A DNA stretch of 64,000 nucleotides from positions 2,480,001-2,544,000 of the forward strand of contig JAYQJO010000001.1 in assembly GCA_038142205.1 (NCBI GenBank). Reading direction: 5' to 3'. Both the position numbers and the translations under genes were made by a program. The DNA is from UBA7359 sp038142205 (lineage in GTDB: Bacteria; Pseudomonadota; Gammaproteobacteria; Eutrophobiales; Eutrophobiaceae). Under the pieces are notes generated by a model, which saw nothing but the letters and a program-made list of their open reading frames with translations, did not search any database and was not told the origin of the DNA. Positions 9,747-17,743 of this stretch are shown piece after piece (the first letter of the stretch is position 1; the number at the start of each line of letters is the position of its first letter).

Positions 9747-10014
9747 TGTTAACAATTTTATTTATTGCATTAGCCATATCCCGAATGTTATCTGTGCCAG
9801 GAGGCTTTTTTGTAAATACTTTTTCAATTGGTAATTCACAACCTACAGAATCTTCTAATGAAACTAATACCTCAATAGCACGTAAACTATCGAAACCTGC
9901 TATGCCATCAAAAACAGGCGTATTTCCATCTAATTCAGGTATTTCATCACCGCACTCTTCAATATTGTTTTTAATACAATTTATGAGCTCCATTTCTATT
10001 TGAATCATATTCAT
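9739..10014 (-). CDS. Acyl carrier protein-like phosphopantetheine-binding protein
   Basis: First gene of the operon, 91 aa, acidic. The segment AGFDSLRAIEVLVSLED contains the DSL motif whose Ser43 takes the 4'-phosphopantetheine arm in ACP and PCP domains, and the four-helix pattern fits. A GGAGG lies 6 nt upstream of the ATG at 10014. No ketosynthase, acyl-AMP ligase or other fatty-acid or polyketide gene is nearby, so it is not a housekeeping AcpP; an ACP at the head of a regulator, protease and nucleotide-enzyme operon is unusual. It could carry an acyl or aminoacyl group to be transferred to a nucleotide or DNA base, or act as a regulatory partner; neither can be settled from sequence. 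Confidence 0.85.
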   Translation of the reverse strand: MNMIQIEMELINCIKNNIEECGDEIPELDGNTPVFDGIAGFDSLRAIEVLVSLEDSVGCELPIEKVFTKKPPGTDNIRDMANAINKIVNNE

Positions 10015-10032
10015 AGCATTCCTCCAGCAAAC

Positions 10033-10055
10033 AGTGGTAAGAAAATCTTACCACT
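10033..10055. promoter_or_regulatory. Perfect inverted repeat, candidate XRE operator
   Basis: Ten-base arms AGTGGTAAGA (10033-10042) and TCTTACCACT (10046-10055) flank the spacer AAA. The repeat covers the -10 box of the minus-strand operon promoter and ends 19 nt before the first start codon, so a bound repressor would block transcription. The XRE protein of the operon is the obvious candidate ligand. Confidence 0.75.
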
Positions 10056-10072
10056 AGTAATATTCGTGTCAA
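10045..10072 (-). promoter_or_regulatory. Sigma-70 promoter of the accessory operon
   Basis: On the minus strand TTGACA (10072-10067) is a perfect -35 box, followed after 16 nt by TAAGAT (10050-10045), a 4/6 match to TATAAT. It directs transcription into the ACP gene and the five coupled genes behind it. Strong -35, modest -10 and an overlapping operator suggest a promoter normally held off. Confidence 0.7.
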
Positions 10073-10150
10073 GTGTTTTGGCAATCATTCGAAATAATGA
10101 GGAGTATTAATTATTAAATTAAAATGACGGTTGGTTTATCTTGTAATAAT

Positions 10151-11131
10151 TTATCCAATAAACTCTTTAAATTTCTGACTTAATTTTGGTTGTATTAAGT
10201 AACCATAACTTTTGTGTGGGTTCTTTTTATCTTCTGCTGTGACATACGGGTTGTATAACTTCACATAATCTCTGAGTTGTTTCGCCGTGTAGTTTCTGAC
10301 GTTGTTTTCTTTCATGCCTCTGAAGAAGTCATCTTCCAGTGTTGAGTCGTGGCAGACGATGTCGCCGTAGGCAGAGAAGTTGTGCCATTGTTTTATGTTT
10401 AATGGATAGAGGCGTTTGCGTTCTTCTTCTGCTTCTTGTTTTGGTGCATCTTTCCAGCGTTCTATCAGCATGAAATCTCTGAGTTGTTCGTCGCCGAGTG
10501 GGCTGCCCATGGTGATGAAGTAATCGACTTTGTTGTTTCTGTATTTCGTATATTTTTCTTCACTTCTGTGTGAGTACTTCCACAATACATCGTAGGAGAT
10601 GAAGGTGCCCATTGAATGGCTTATTAATACGACTTTGTGTTTTTTATCCCATGCTGTTGTTAGGATGTCTTCGAGTGGTTGGCGTATTTGTTCGGCGATG
10701 TATTGATCGTTTTTATATAATCGCACTTCGCGCATGTATTCTTCGATGACATTGTCTTTTATCGTTAATGCACTACCGAGTGTATCGACAATGGATAAGC
10801 CAAATTTCGTTGCGTTTGCTTTGATCCAGCCACCGCTTTTGATATGCATTTGGTTCTTATATTTACGGCGTACCCCAATGACTTTATTCACGGCTTTGTT
10901 TAGGCCGGAGACATAGTCTGTGGTGTCTTCGATATGATCCGGTATGGCATTCGCCCAATAGGCTGATTTGAATATATCGGGATTGGCGTCGAGTGCGTTG
11001 GCGAGTGTTGCTGAATCGATGCGGATGTTTTCTATAAACGCTTTTTTCCACAAACGATGTATATCTGCTGCGGGTGGCTTCGCCGCGAGTCCGTGTACGA
11101 AGACTATCGTGAGTTTGTTGGTATCGACCAT
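10151..11131 (-). CDS. Alpha/beta hydrolase, putative esterase/lipase
   Basis: 326-aa protein with alpha/beta hydrolase features: the N-terminal strand IVFVHGLAAKP supplies the oxyanion-type HG motif, and VVLISHSMGT is the nucleophile elbow, with Ser in place of the usual first Gly of GxSxG. A later DIVCHDSTLEDDF region could provide the acid. No signal peptide or membrane segment is visible, so it is probably cytoplasmic. It follows the accessory operon tail-to-head on the same strand, 136 nt upstream of the operon's ATG, so it has its own promoter or marks the island edge. GC is closer to the surrounding chromosome than to the operon. Substrate is unknown. Confidence 0.75.
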   Translation of the reverse strand: MVDTNKLTIVFVHGLAAKPPAADIHRLWKKAFIENIRIDSATLANALDANPDIFKSAYWANAIPDHIEDTTDYVSGLNKAVNKVIGVRRKYKNQMHIKSGGWIKANATKFGLSIVDTLGSALTIKDNVIEEYMREVRLYKNDQYIAEQIRQPLEDILTTAWDKKHKVVLISHSMGTFISYDVLWKYSHRSEEKYTKYRNNKVDYFITMGSPLGDEQLRDFMLIERWKDAPKQEAEEERKRLYPLNIKQWHNFSAYGDIVCHDSTLEDDFFRGMKENNVRNYTAKQLRDYVKLYNPYVTAEDKKNPHKSYGYLIQPKLSQKFKEFIG

Positions 11132-11272
11132 GATTCCTTTTCCTTATTCAAACAAAGTAGCTGAACTCATATTACTCCGATTATTTCTGATGTGAAGAAT
11201 TGTATGTGTTATGCAGAAAAGCCGTTCTTTAACTATTAATAGCTAATTTATTGCCTAAAACTTAAGAATTAG

Positions 11273-11288
11273 TGTGATATTCATCAAA
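11273..11288. promoter_or_regulatory. CRP/FNR-like dyad site
   Basis: TGTGA-N6-TCAAA matches 9 of 10 positions of the CRP half-site pair TGTGA-N6-TCACA; read as FNR it is GTGAT-N4-ATCAA with one mismatch. The window encodes a CRP homologue (45853-46488). The centre lies exactly 63 bp, six helical turns, from the FNR box at 11337-11350. Confidence 0.45.
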
Positions 11289-11336
11289 TTTTGAACCTAG
11301 CCGTTAATTTCGTGCTCAGAGTGGATAAGTAATTGC

Positions 11337-11350
11337 TTGATATATATCAA
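11337..11350. promoter_or_regulatory. FNR/ANR-type box
   Basis: TTGAT-ATAT-ATCAA is a perfect match to the FNR/ANR consensus TTGAT-N4-ATCAA. It lies 170 nt upstream of the first diguanylate cyclase and 206 nt upstream of the hydrolase on the other strand. No FNR gene is in the window, so the regulator would be encoded elsewhere. Confidence 0.5.
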
Positions 11351-11519
11351 ATACGAATTTTATTGATGTTGTTATAGTTTATTAGAAAAAATACTTTAAT
11401 AAAAACAATAAGATATAATAATAAATAAAAAAATGGGCATAAAACTAAACGTGAAAAGACTTTATTTTGTCTTAATTTAGCGACAGTTTTCTCCATTATA
11501 AAAATAAGAATAATGATAA

Positions 11520-12542
11520 ATGTTTAATAAACTTAACGTCGCATTCAAGGACAATTCTTTAAATCAGGTCTATAGTCATAATCTCATGATATTGGGTTGG
11601 GTTGCGGTGATCTTTTTGCTGCCCTTTGCGATTAATAACATTTTTCATGATCGGTATATCACAGCCGCTTTGATGTTTTTCATTGTTTTCATCGCTGCAA
11701 TTAACTCAATCAGCCTTAACTATAAAGAAAAACCGCTTGTTCCTCCTTGGTTCTTTTATCTTTTAATAATCGCTACATTAGTTTTTGCCATATTTAAATT
11801 GGGATACGTGGTGACTTATTGGTCTTATCCTTTGGCATTTATCATTTTCTATGTTCAACCGCTAAGCCATGCCAGAGTGATGGCATTCATTATGGCTACC
11901 TTATTAATTGGTTCTGCATTTTATCTGTTTGAAATTGAACTTGTTTCTCGTTTTTCTTTAACTCTCGTCATGTTAATGATTTTTTGTGATGTGTTTGTAC
12001 GAGTATTTATGACGATGGAGAGTAAATTATCAGAACTTGTGATTCGTGATCCGTTAACAAATGCTTATAACCGTCGTCATATGAGTACATGTCTTGAAAC
12101 GACAATTGAAGAAACACTACGTGACTTTGGGCCAGCCTGCTTGGTTGTGCTTGATGTTGATTATTTTAAAAAGATTAATGATGAGTACGGTCATTCGACT
12201 GGTGATGCTGCTCTGGTAAACCTTGTCGATCTGCTGCACAAAAGAAAGCGAAAACTGGATTATGTGTTTCGTACGGGTGGGGAAGAGTTTGCGTTATTAT
12301 TACGCAATACCAGCTTGAGCCAGGCGATTCAGTTTTCAAAATCGTTATGCAAAAGTGTTGAAAAAACGAATTTGCTTGATGAGGTCGCTGTTACCATTAG
12401 CCTTGGAGTTGCTGAATATAATTCAGAAGAGTCAAGCGATACCTGGCTGAAACGAGCAGATGAAAACCTATACGCGGCAAAAGACAAAGGTCGCAATTGC
12501 GTTTACCCGGAAGAAACGACACTTTTAGGCTCTAAAAACTAG
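11520..12542 (+). CDS. Membrane-bound diguanylate cyclase (GGDEF)
   Basis: 340-aa cyclase making c-di-GMP from two GTP. Residues about 22-165 hold six hydrophobic segments (for example ILGWVAVIFLLPFAI and LTLVMLMIFCDVFV), and the rest is a GGDEF domain starting at RDPLTNAYNRR. The active site is R-T-GGEEF (253-257), an active variant; the product-inhibition I-site RKLD (244-247) lies five residues before it, so feedback control is expected. LDVDYFKKIND holds the Mg/GTP-binding Asp. The N-terminal membrane part has no recognised sensor domain. The next gene is a paralogue on the same strand with the same plan. Upstream DNA has FNR/CRP-like sites. Confidence 0.93.
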   Translation: MFNKLNVAFKDNSLNQVYSHNLMILGWVAVIFLLPFAINNIFHDRYITAALMFFIVFIAAINSISLNYKEKPLVPPWFFYLLIIATLVFAIFKLGYVVTYWSYPLAFIIFYVQPLSHARVMAFIMATLLIGSAFYLFEIELVSRFSLTLVMLMIFCDVFVRVFMTMESKLSELVIRDPLTNAYNRRHMSTCLETTIEETLRDFGPACLVVLDVDYFKKINDEYGHSTGDAALVNLVDLLHKRKRKLDYVFRTGGEEFALLLRNTSLSQAIQFSKSLCKSVEKTNLLDEVAVTISLGVAEYNSEESSDTWLKRADENLYAAKDKGRNCVYPEETTLLGSKN

Positions 12543-12693
12543 AGATAGTGTTAAATTGCATTCTTATGGTGCACATAGCGATTATGCAAATAAAAACAAG
12601 TCAATTTTCTTATAATCTCTTAATTTATGGACTACTATATTAAGAAGAGAAATAGTAAAAATAGAATAAATCATTTAATAGGTCTTTCTTTGT

Positions 12694-13698
12694 GTGAATA
12701 ATATTCAACAGACTAGCGACTTACAGGAATTGTATTTACGTAACTTGATTTTTCTGGGCTGGGTTGTCGCTATTTTTGTTACGCCTTTTGCTATTTATAG
12801 CTTTTTTCAACAGCGCTATTCTATAGTGCTGACCGCTGTAGTATTAGTTCTTATCTCTATCATTAACTCGCTTTCAATAAAACATAAACGTGTAATTCTT
12901 ATTCCTTATTTCTTATGGTTTTGCATTATTATTTGTGAATTAACCTTATTGACAGTAACCATAGGAATTAAGGCTTTACTCTGGAGTTATCCGTTTGTTT
13001 TTACTATTTTCTTTGTTCAAGAACGACGAGCAGCGCGGATATATAGCTTTATTGTTTACATCAGTCTTATTGGCGCAAGCTCTTTTTCGAGCGATATTGA
13101 GCTCGTATTACGTTTTGCTGTAACACTATTTATGTTGATACTGCTGACTGATGCTGCAGTTAGTGAATTAATACGAATGGAAGGTAAGCTGAGGGAAATG
13201 ACCATTCGTGATCCGCTAACTAATGCGCATAACAGACGTTATATGAATTACATGATGGAAATAACGATTGAAGAAACGCGTCGCGAGTTTGGGCCTGCTT
13301 CTATAATTATGCTTGATATAGATCACTTTAAAAAAATTAACGATAAACATGGGCATGCTAAAGGTGATGTCGTGCTTATAAAGCTTGTTGATTTATTACA
13401 TAAGCGGCAGCGTAGGCTGGATTATGTGTTTCGTTCAGGCGGAGAGGAGTTTGTTATGATTTTACGTAATACTGGTTTGCAACAAGCATTATCTTTAGCT
13501 GAAAATTTACGTGTCAATATTGAAAAAAATGAATTGATTGAAGGCGAAAAAATTACTATTAGTTTAGGCGTTGCAGAATACCAGGCGGGCGAAACAGAAG
13601 TAGAGTGGTTACAACATGCGGATGAGTTGTTGTATGAAGCAAAAAATAGTGGGCGTAATTGTGTTCGACCAGCTGTATTAAGTGAACTCTATAATTAA
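12694..13698 (+). CDS. Membrane-bound diguanylate cyclase (GGDEF), tandem paralogue
   Basis: 334 aa, same architecture as the preceding gene: six hydrophobic N-terminal segments, then IRDPLTNAHNRRYM, LDIDHFKKIND, the I-site RRLD and R-S-GGEEF. The catalytic domains are much more alike than the membrane parts, as expected for a tandem duplication in which the sensory half has diverged. The likely start is GTG at 12694 (no upstream ATG in frame), giving an N-terminus that lines up with the paralogue's conserved YxxNLxxLGWV. A 151-nt gap separates the two genes, so the second may have its own promoter. Both keep active and inhibitory sites, so both are expected to be working cyclases. Confidence 0.92.
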   Translation: MNNIQQTSDLQELYLRNLIFLGWVVAIFVTPFAIYSFFQQRYSIVLTAVVLVLISIINSLSIKHKRVILIPYFLWFCIIICELTLLTVTIGIKALLWSYPFVFTIFFVQERRAARIYSFIVYISLIGASSFSSDIELVLRFAVTLFMLILLTDAAVSELIRMEGKLREMTIRDPLTNAHNRRYMNYMMEITIEETRREFGPASIIMLDIDHFKKINDKHGHAKGDVVLIKLVDLLHKRQRRLDYVFRSGGEEFVMILRNTGLQQALSLAENLRVNIEKNELIEGEKITISLGVAEYQAGETEVEWLQHADELLYEAKNSGRNCVRPAVLSELYN

Positions 13699-13726
13699 AA
13701 CAGGCGTGAGTATTTAAAACGTAATT

Positions 13727-14017
13727 TCACTGCACTATAGTATGGCGAGTTTTCATTAAAGTTCTTCGTTGTTCTTTTTTCTTTTCACGTTCCAGCAGAT
13801 CAATTTGAATATGCATCATCGCTATTTTGTGGCTAGTATACTTGCCAAGTGCATTGACAAGATATAAACCAATCAGGCAGTAAAGCAACATCATTTCTTT
13901 ATTCGTGGCGTAGAAAAATGAATAGCCCGCAGCAGCGATTAGACACAGAACCAATATTGTATCAATTGATTTAAGTATTAAGATTCTGGTTTTAATTTGA
14001 TTTACATTCATAGTCAC
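13727..14017 (-). CDS. Small two-TM membrane protein, unknown
   Basis: 96 aa (91-94 if a later ATG is used). Two hydrophobic stretches (IDTILVLCLIAAAGYSFFY and MLLYCLIGLYLVNALG) are followed by a charged C-terminal helix, LLEREKKKEQRR, likely cytoplasmic. It converges on the second diguanylate cyclase with 28 nt between the stops. I recognise no family. Confidence 0.6.
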   Translation of the reverse strand: MTMNVNQIKTRILILKSIDTILVLCLIAAAGYSFFYATNKEMMLLYCLIGLYLVNALGKYTSHKIAMMHIQIDLLEREKKKEQRRTLMKTRHTIVQ

Positions 14018-14227
14018 TATTACTTTGTTTAATACTTTAACAATCCTGTTATCGACCGGTTTTTGTCTAAGTTTAGACGCAATTAATAGCTTAAAGGCAT
14101 GCTCATATTATGAAATTGTGAAGTAAGTCTATAATATTCTTCCTTATTTATTTAAGAACGTGATGCAGTTCAAAATTCACAAAGACTGTGTATAGAATTA
14201 CCATCATAAAAAGTGAGTGACAACACT

Positions 14228-15133
14228 ATGAAAATTTTAATAACAGGCGCAACCGGTTTCATAGGCCAGACCCTTTGTCGTGAATTACTGACGCGCGGTG
14301 ACAATGTTGTTGTTTTAACAAGGAGTCATAAAAAAGCGACGAAGATATTTGGTTCGCAAGTTAGCATCGTTACTCATTTGGATAAGATTGGATCGGATGA
14401 AAAAATCGATGCTGTTATCAGTCTGGCAGGTGCGCCGGTTGTTGGTGGGCTTTGGACAAAGAAACGAAAACAAATACTAATTGATAGTCGGATTAATGAT
14501 TTAAAAGCAATCAATATGCTTTGTAAAAGATTAGAGACAAAACCTTCAGTCTTAGTTAATGCTTCTGCGATTGGTTATTACGGTATACGCGGTGACGAAG
14601 AAGTGACTGAAAAAGATAAAGGTCAGGATGTTTTCCAATCCATACTTTGCCAGAAGAGAGAAGACCTTGGCTTCTCATTTGAGAAATTTGGCATGCGTGT
14701 TTGTAATGTATGGATTGGTTTGGTGTTTGCTAATGATGGTGGTGCTTATCCGCAAATGACGCGACCGATTAAGTTTGGACTTGGCGCGATATTTGGTAAG
14801 GGTCAGCAATATATGTCATGGATATATAAAGCCGATATGATTCGCGTCATTTTATTTTTGCTTGATAATGATAGTTTATCAGGCGCTATTAATGCGACAG
14901 CACCGGAGTCAGTGACGAATGAAACGTTTACTAGAAAAGTAGCCGCACATTATAAACGCCCTGTGTTTTTTAAAGCGCCGGCATTTATTTTAAAAACCCT
15001 GCTTGGTGAGCTGTCGCAATTATTTCTTGAAGGACAAAGAGTCGTTCCTGAAAAACTGTTAGAAGCAGGGTTTCAATTTGAACAAAAGTCACTTGATGAT
15101 ATGTTATCTGTCATCGATTCAAACGAGAGTTAA
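14228..15133 (+). CDS. TIGR01777-type NAD-dependent epimerase/SDR protein (YfcH-like)
   Basis: About 301 aa. The N-terminus MKILITGATGFIG is the Rossmann NAD(P) motif of extended SDRs; the C-terminal part after NATAPESVTNETF matches the DUF1731 tail of the YfcH/SDR39U1 family. SAIGYYGIRGDE carries the family's YYG in place of a typical SDR catalytic YxxxK. The ATG at 14228 gives the canonical start; a GTG 15 nt upstream is in frame but adds only a non-conserved SDNT. Stop and next ATG are 2 nt apart, so it heads an operon with the VOC and GFA genes. The physiological reaction of the family is not established. Confidence 0.9.
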   Translation: MKILITGATGFIGQTLCRELLTRGDNVVVLTRSHKKATKIFGSQVSIVTHLDKIGSDEKIDAVISLAGAPVVGGLWTKKRKQILIDSRINDLKAINMLCKRLETKPSVLVNASAIGYYGIRGDEEVTEKDKGQDVFQSILCQKREDLGFSFEKFGMRVCNVWIGLVFANDGGAYPQMTRPIKFGLGAIFGKGQQYMSWIYKADMIRVILFLLDNDSLSGAINATAPESVTNETFTRKVAAHYKRPVFFKAPAFILKTLLGELSQLFLEGQRVVPEKLLEAGFQFEQKSLDDMLSVIDSNES

Positions 15134-15135
15134 AT

Positions 15136-15495
15136 ATGAACGAACATGAAAAAATAAATTACGTTGAGTTTCCAGCAAAAGATATGGAAGCGACAAAAGC
15201 ATTTTTTACAAACGTGTTTAACTGGTCGTTTGTTGATTATGGGCCGGACTATATGGCCTTTTCCAATGAAGGATTGGATGGCGGTTTCTTTCGTGCCGAT
15301 TTAGCTTCGTCAGCACAGAACGGCAGCGCATTGATTGTTTTTTATAGTGAAGCGTTAGAGCAGACGCAAAGTAAAGTTGAACAAGCGGGCGGTACGGTTT
15401 TGCAAGAGATTTTTGAGTTTCCTGGTGGGCGTCGTTTTCATTTTGCAGAACCAAGCGGAAACGAGTTTGCTGTCTGGTCAGATATTAATGAATAG
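15136..15495 (+). CDS. VOC (glyoxalase/bleomycin-resistance fold) protein
   Basis: 119-aa single VOC unit: KINYVEFPAKDMEATKAFF opens the first beta-alpha-beta module, and FEFPGGRRFHFAEPSGNEFAVW closes the second with the metal-site Glu near the end. Small stand-alone proteins of this kind are often annotated as putative glyoxalases without a known substrate. Coupled to the upstream SDR gene (2-nt gap) and followed 10 nt later by the GFA-domain gene, a grouping that hints at detoxification of small carbonyl compounds. Confidence 0.88.
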   Translation: MNEHEKINYVEFPAKDMEATKAFFTNVFNWSFVDYGPDYMAFSNEGLDGGFFRADLASSAQNGSALIVFYSEALEQTQSKVEQAGGTVLQEIFEFPGGRRFHFAEPSGNEFAVWSDINE

Positions 15496-15505
15496 GTGAT
15501 TAAAA

Positions 15506-15943
15506 ATGTCAGAAACTATTGAAGCCAAAGGGCAATGCGTGTGTGGTGCGGTGTCATTCGTTGCAAGTAGTATGAATCCTGATGTCGGTGCATGTCATTG
15601 TGAAATGTGTCGTCAATGGGGCGGTGGCCCATTTATGGAAGTCGATTGTAGTTCAGACGTTTCTTTTTCTGGTGAAGATAATATTTCTATTTTCAATTCG
15701 TCAGATTGGGCCGAACGTGGCTTTTGTAAAAATTGCGGTTCTCATCTTTTTTATCGGTTTAAGGAAGCAAACTTACATATGATGCCAGTTGGTTTGTTTA
15801 AAGATGATAGTAAGTTTGTTTTTAAGAAGCAGGTTTTTATAGAAGAGAAACCTCATTACTATCGCTTTGCAAATCATACCGAAGATATGACAGGTGATGA
15901 ATTAGTTGAGCAGTTTTCTGCTGCTTTAGAAAAAGATGAATAA
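15506..15943 (+). CDS. GFA (glutathione-dependent formaldehyde-activating-like) domain protein
   Basis: 145-aa zinc protein of the GFA/CENP-V fold. Cys positions follow the family: GQCVCGAVSF, ACHCEMCRQW and FCKNCGSHLFY supply the two zinc-binding sets. True Gfa proteins act with glutathione on formaldehyde, but most short homologues have unknown substrates. Its stop overlaps the next start as TAATG, so a fourth, now truncated, DsbA-like gene was translationally coupled to it. Confidence 0.9.
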   Translation: MSETIEAKGQCVCGAVSFVASSMNPDVGACHCEMCRQWGGGPFMEVDCSSDVSFSGEDNISIFNSSDWAERGFCKNCGSHLFYRFKEANLHMMPVGLFKDDSKFVFKKQVFIEEKPHYYRFANHTEDMTGDELVEQFSAALEKDE

Positions 15944-16104
15944 TGAAAAAAATCAAACTTTCTCATTATTCCGATGTGTTTTGTGTATGGGCTAATGTAT
16001 TGCAAATACGCATGGATGAATTAACAGACAATTTTGCAGGCAATACTCTAGTTAAGAGAGATATCAATATTCTCACAAGCTGTTTCCTGTCATCAGAGCG
16101 TTAG
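15943..16104 (+). pseudogene. Truncated DsbA-family oxidoreductase remnant
   Basis: A 53-codon frame begins with ATG overlapping the GFA stop. Its first 30 residues (IKLSHYSDVFCVWANVLQIR, then MDEL) look like the N-terminus of FrnE/DsbA-family proteins, where DVxCxWAY is typical. Similarity stops after about residue 38 and the frame ends at TAG 16102, whereas intact family members are about 200 aa. A deletion remnant rather than a real small protein is most likely; the family call is by memory. Confidence 0.55.
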
Positions 16105-16159
16105 TTAATTAAGTTCAAAATATGTAATAATTGCTGCAGAACATTAACGAGCTGACAAT

Positions 16160-16951
16160 ATGAGTAAATATTCCTTTTTTCAAATTCCTTTGCTTTCTTT
16201 TTATTCCACTGATTTATACCGGGATATGGCGCTTAATAAGAAAGGTGTTGGCTTTGCTTATTTGTTTTTATTATTGGCATTTTGCTGGTTAATTATCGTG
16301 TTTGCTATGGATAATAAAATTGACGCTTATTTTGATGAACATTCGCCCGGGTTTCTTGACCAGTTTCCCGAGATAACGATTCAAGATGGCAAGGCTTCGA
16401 TTCGTGAATCGCAACCGTATTATATTGACGATCCGAAAACAGGCCGTCCACTTGCTGTGATTGATACAACCGGAACAATAAATTCGCTGGAACAAACTGA
16501 AGCGGTAATTCTGTTAAATAAAAACACGGTGACGGTTGAGAAAAATAAAATGGAAACGCGTACTTTTGATTTGAGTGAAGTTAGCGATATGGTGCTTGAC
16601 AGGCTGCTGCTTTCAACATGGATTGAGGCAACCAAGTCTTATATGTTTGCTGTTATTTATCCTTTTGTTTTAGCGGGCTCGTATTTTTATCGCATAATTC
16701 AAATGCTACTTTACGCGGCTATTGGGTTATTATTTGCATCTATGCTTAAAGTAGAGCCAGACTATTCTCGGCTTTTACGGCTATCGGTCGTGGCCTCGAC
16801 ACCTGCCATTCTCATTAATACTTTTTTGTGGATAGCTGGAATTAAATTACCGATGGCAGGTCTTATATTCTTTGGCATGAGTATGGTTTATTTATATCTT
16901 GGCATTAAAGCAATAATCGAAGTAGAGCCTGAACAGGAGGCTATGGAATAA
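16160..16951 (+). CDS. DUF1189 family membrane protein
   Basis: 263 aa. One N-terminal membrane segment (GFAYLFLLLAFCWLIIVFAM) is followed by a soluble part of about 120 residues with ITIQDGKASIRESQPYYI and PLAVIDTTGTI, the periplasmic-type repeat of DUF1189, then four C-terminal hydrophobic segments. Family function is unknown. yaaA follows after 2 nt, so both are probably in one transcript. Confidence 0.85.
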   Translation: MSKYSFFQIPLLSFYSTDLYRDMALNKKGVGFAYLFLLLAFCWLIIVFAMDNKIDAYFDEHSPGFLDQFPEITIQDGKASIRESQPYYIDDPKTGRPLAVIDTTGTINSLEQTEAVILLNKNTVTVEKNKMETRTFDLSEVSDMVLDRLLLSTWIEATKSYMFAVIYPFVLAGSYFYRIIQMLLYAAIGLLFASMLKVEPDYSRLLRLSVVASTPAILINTFLWIAGIKLPMAGLIFFGMSMVYLYLGIKAIIEVEPEQEAME

Positions 16952-16953
16952 AG

Positions 16954-17727
16954 ATGTTAATTGTCATTTCACCTGCAAAAACACTGGATTTTGAAACAGC
17001 ACCAACGACGAAAGAATTCACTGAACCGGAGTTTTTGAAAGAATCTAAAAAACTAATTTCAGAATTAAAGAAACTAAACCCTGAAGAAGTATCTTCATTA
17101 ATGAAGATCAGTGATAAGTTAGGCACGCTGAATTACCTACGTTTTAATGAATGGAAAACACCGTTTAATCTCAATAATGCGAAGCAAGCTTTGTTGGCTT
17201 TTAAAGGCGATGTCTATACGGGGATAGAGGCGGAAACTTTTTCAAATCAAGATTTAAAATTTGCACAAAAACATTTAAGGATTTTATCTGGTTTATACGG
17301 TGTTTTGAAACCTCTGGACTTGATGCAAGCGTATCGTCTGGAAATGGGTACTCAGTTTGAAAACAAACAGGGTAAAGATCTCTATGAATTTTGGGGTGGT
17401 AAGTTAACGGAACAGATTAATAACGATCTCAGGGCCGCTAAAAGCAAGGTTTTAATTAATCTGGCATCGAATGAATACTTTAAATCATTACAAGCAAATG
17501 ATATTGACGCAGAAATTATTGTGCCGGTATTCAAAGATTTTAAAAATGGGAAATATAAAATCATCAGTTTTTATGCGAAAAAAGCACGTGGTTTGATGAG
17601 TGCTTATATTATTAAAAATCGATTAAAGAACCCAGAAGATATTAAAGGGTTTAACGTTGAGGGCTATAAGTATTCGAAGTCTGAATCCAGTGGTAATAAC
17701 TGGGTGTTCTTGCGTAAAGAAGTTTAG
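16954..17727 (+). CDS. yaaA: Peroxide stress protein YaaA
   Basis: 257 aa, full length for the UPF0246 family. MLIVISPAKTLDF at the start, KAKxARG-like KKARGLMSAYIIKNR and GFNVEGYKYS near the end are family hallmarks. In E. coli YaaA lowers free intracellular iron and limits Fenton damage during peroxide stress; it binds DNA with a helix-hairpin-helix-like fold. Two nt separate it from the DUF1189 gene. Confidence 0.93.
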   Translation: MLIVISPAKTLDFETAPTTKEFTEPEFLKESKKLISELKKLNPEEVSSLMKISDKLGTLNYLRFNEWKTPFNLNNAKQALLAFKGDVYTGIEAETFSNQDLKFAQKHLRILSGLYGVLKPLDLMQAYRLEMGTQFENKQGKDLYEFWGGKLTEQINNDLRAAKSKVLINLASNEYFKSLQANDIDAEIIVPVFKDFKNGKYKIISFYAKKARGLMSAYIIKNRLKNPEDIKGFNVEGYKYSKSESSGNNWVFLRKEV

Positions 17728-17743
17728 TTCTTTTCTATAAATG

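Larger units (their letters stand above)
11132..11519. other. Intergenic region with FNR/CRP-like sites
   Basis: 388 nt between the divergent hydrolase and diguanylate cyclase genes, AT-rich, with no gene visible. It holds the two dyad sites listed separately and many A/T tracts between 11385 and 11445 suited to bending or promoter UP elements. Confidence 0.6.

Noticed and set aside
9385..10003. Plus-strand frames opposite the XRE and ACP genes
   Set aside because: They mirror the real minus-strand genes, and their hydrophobic composition follows from the complementary codons.
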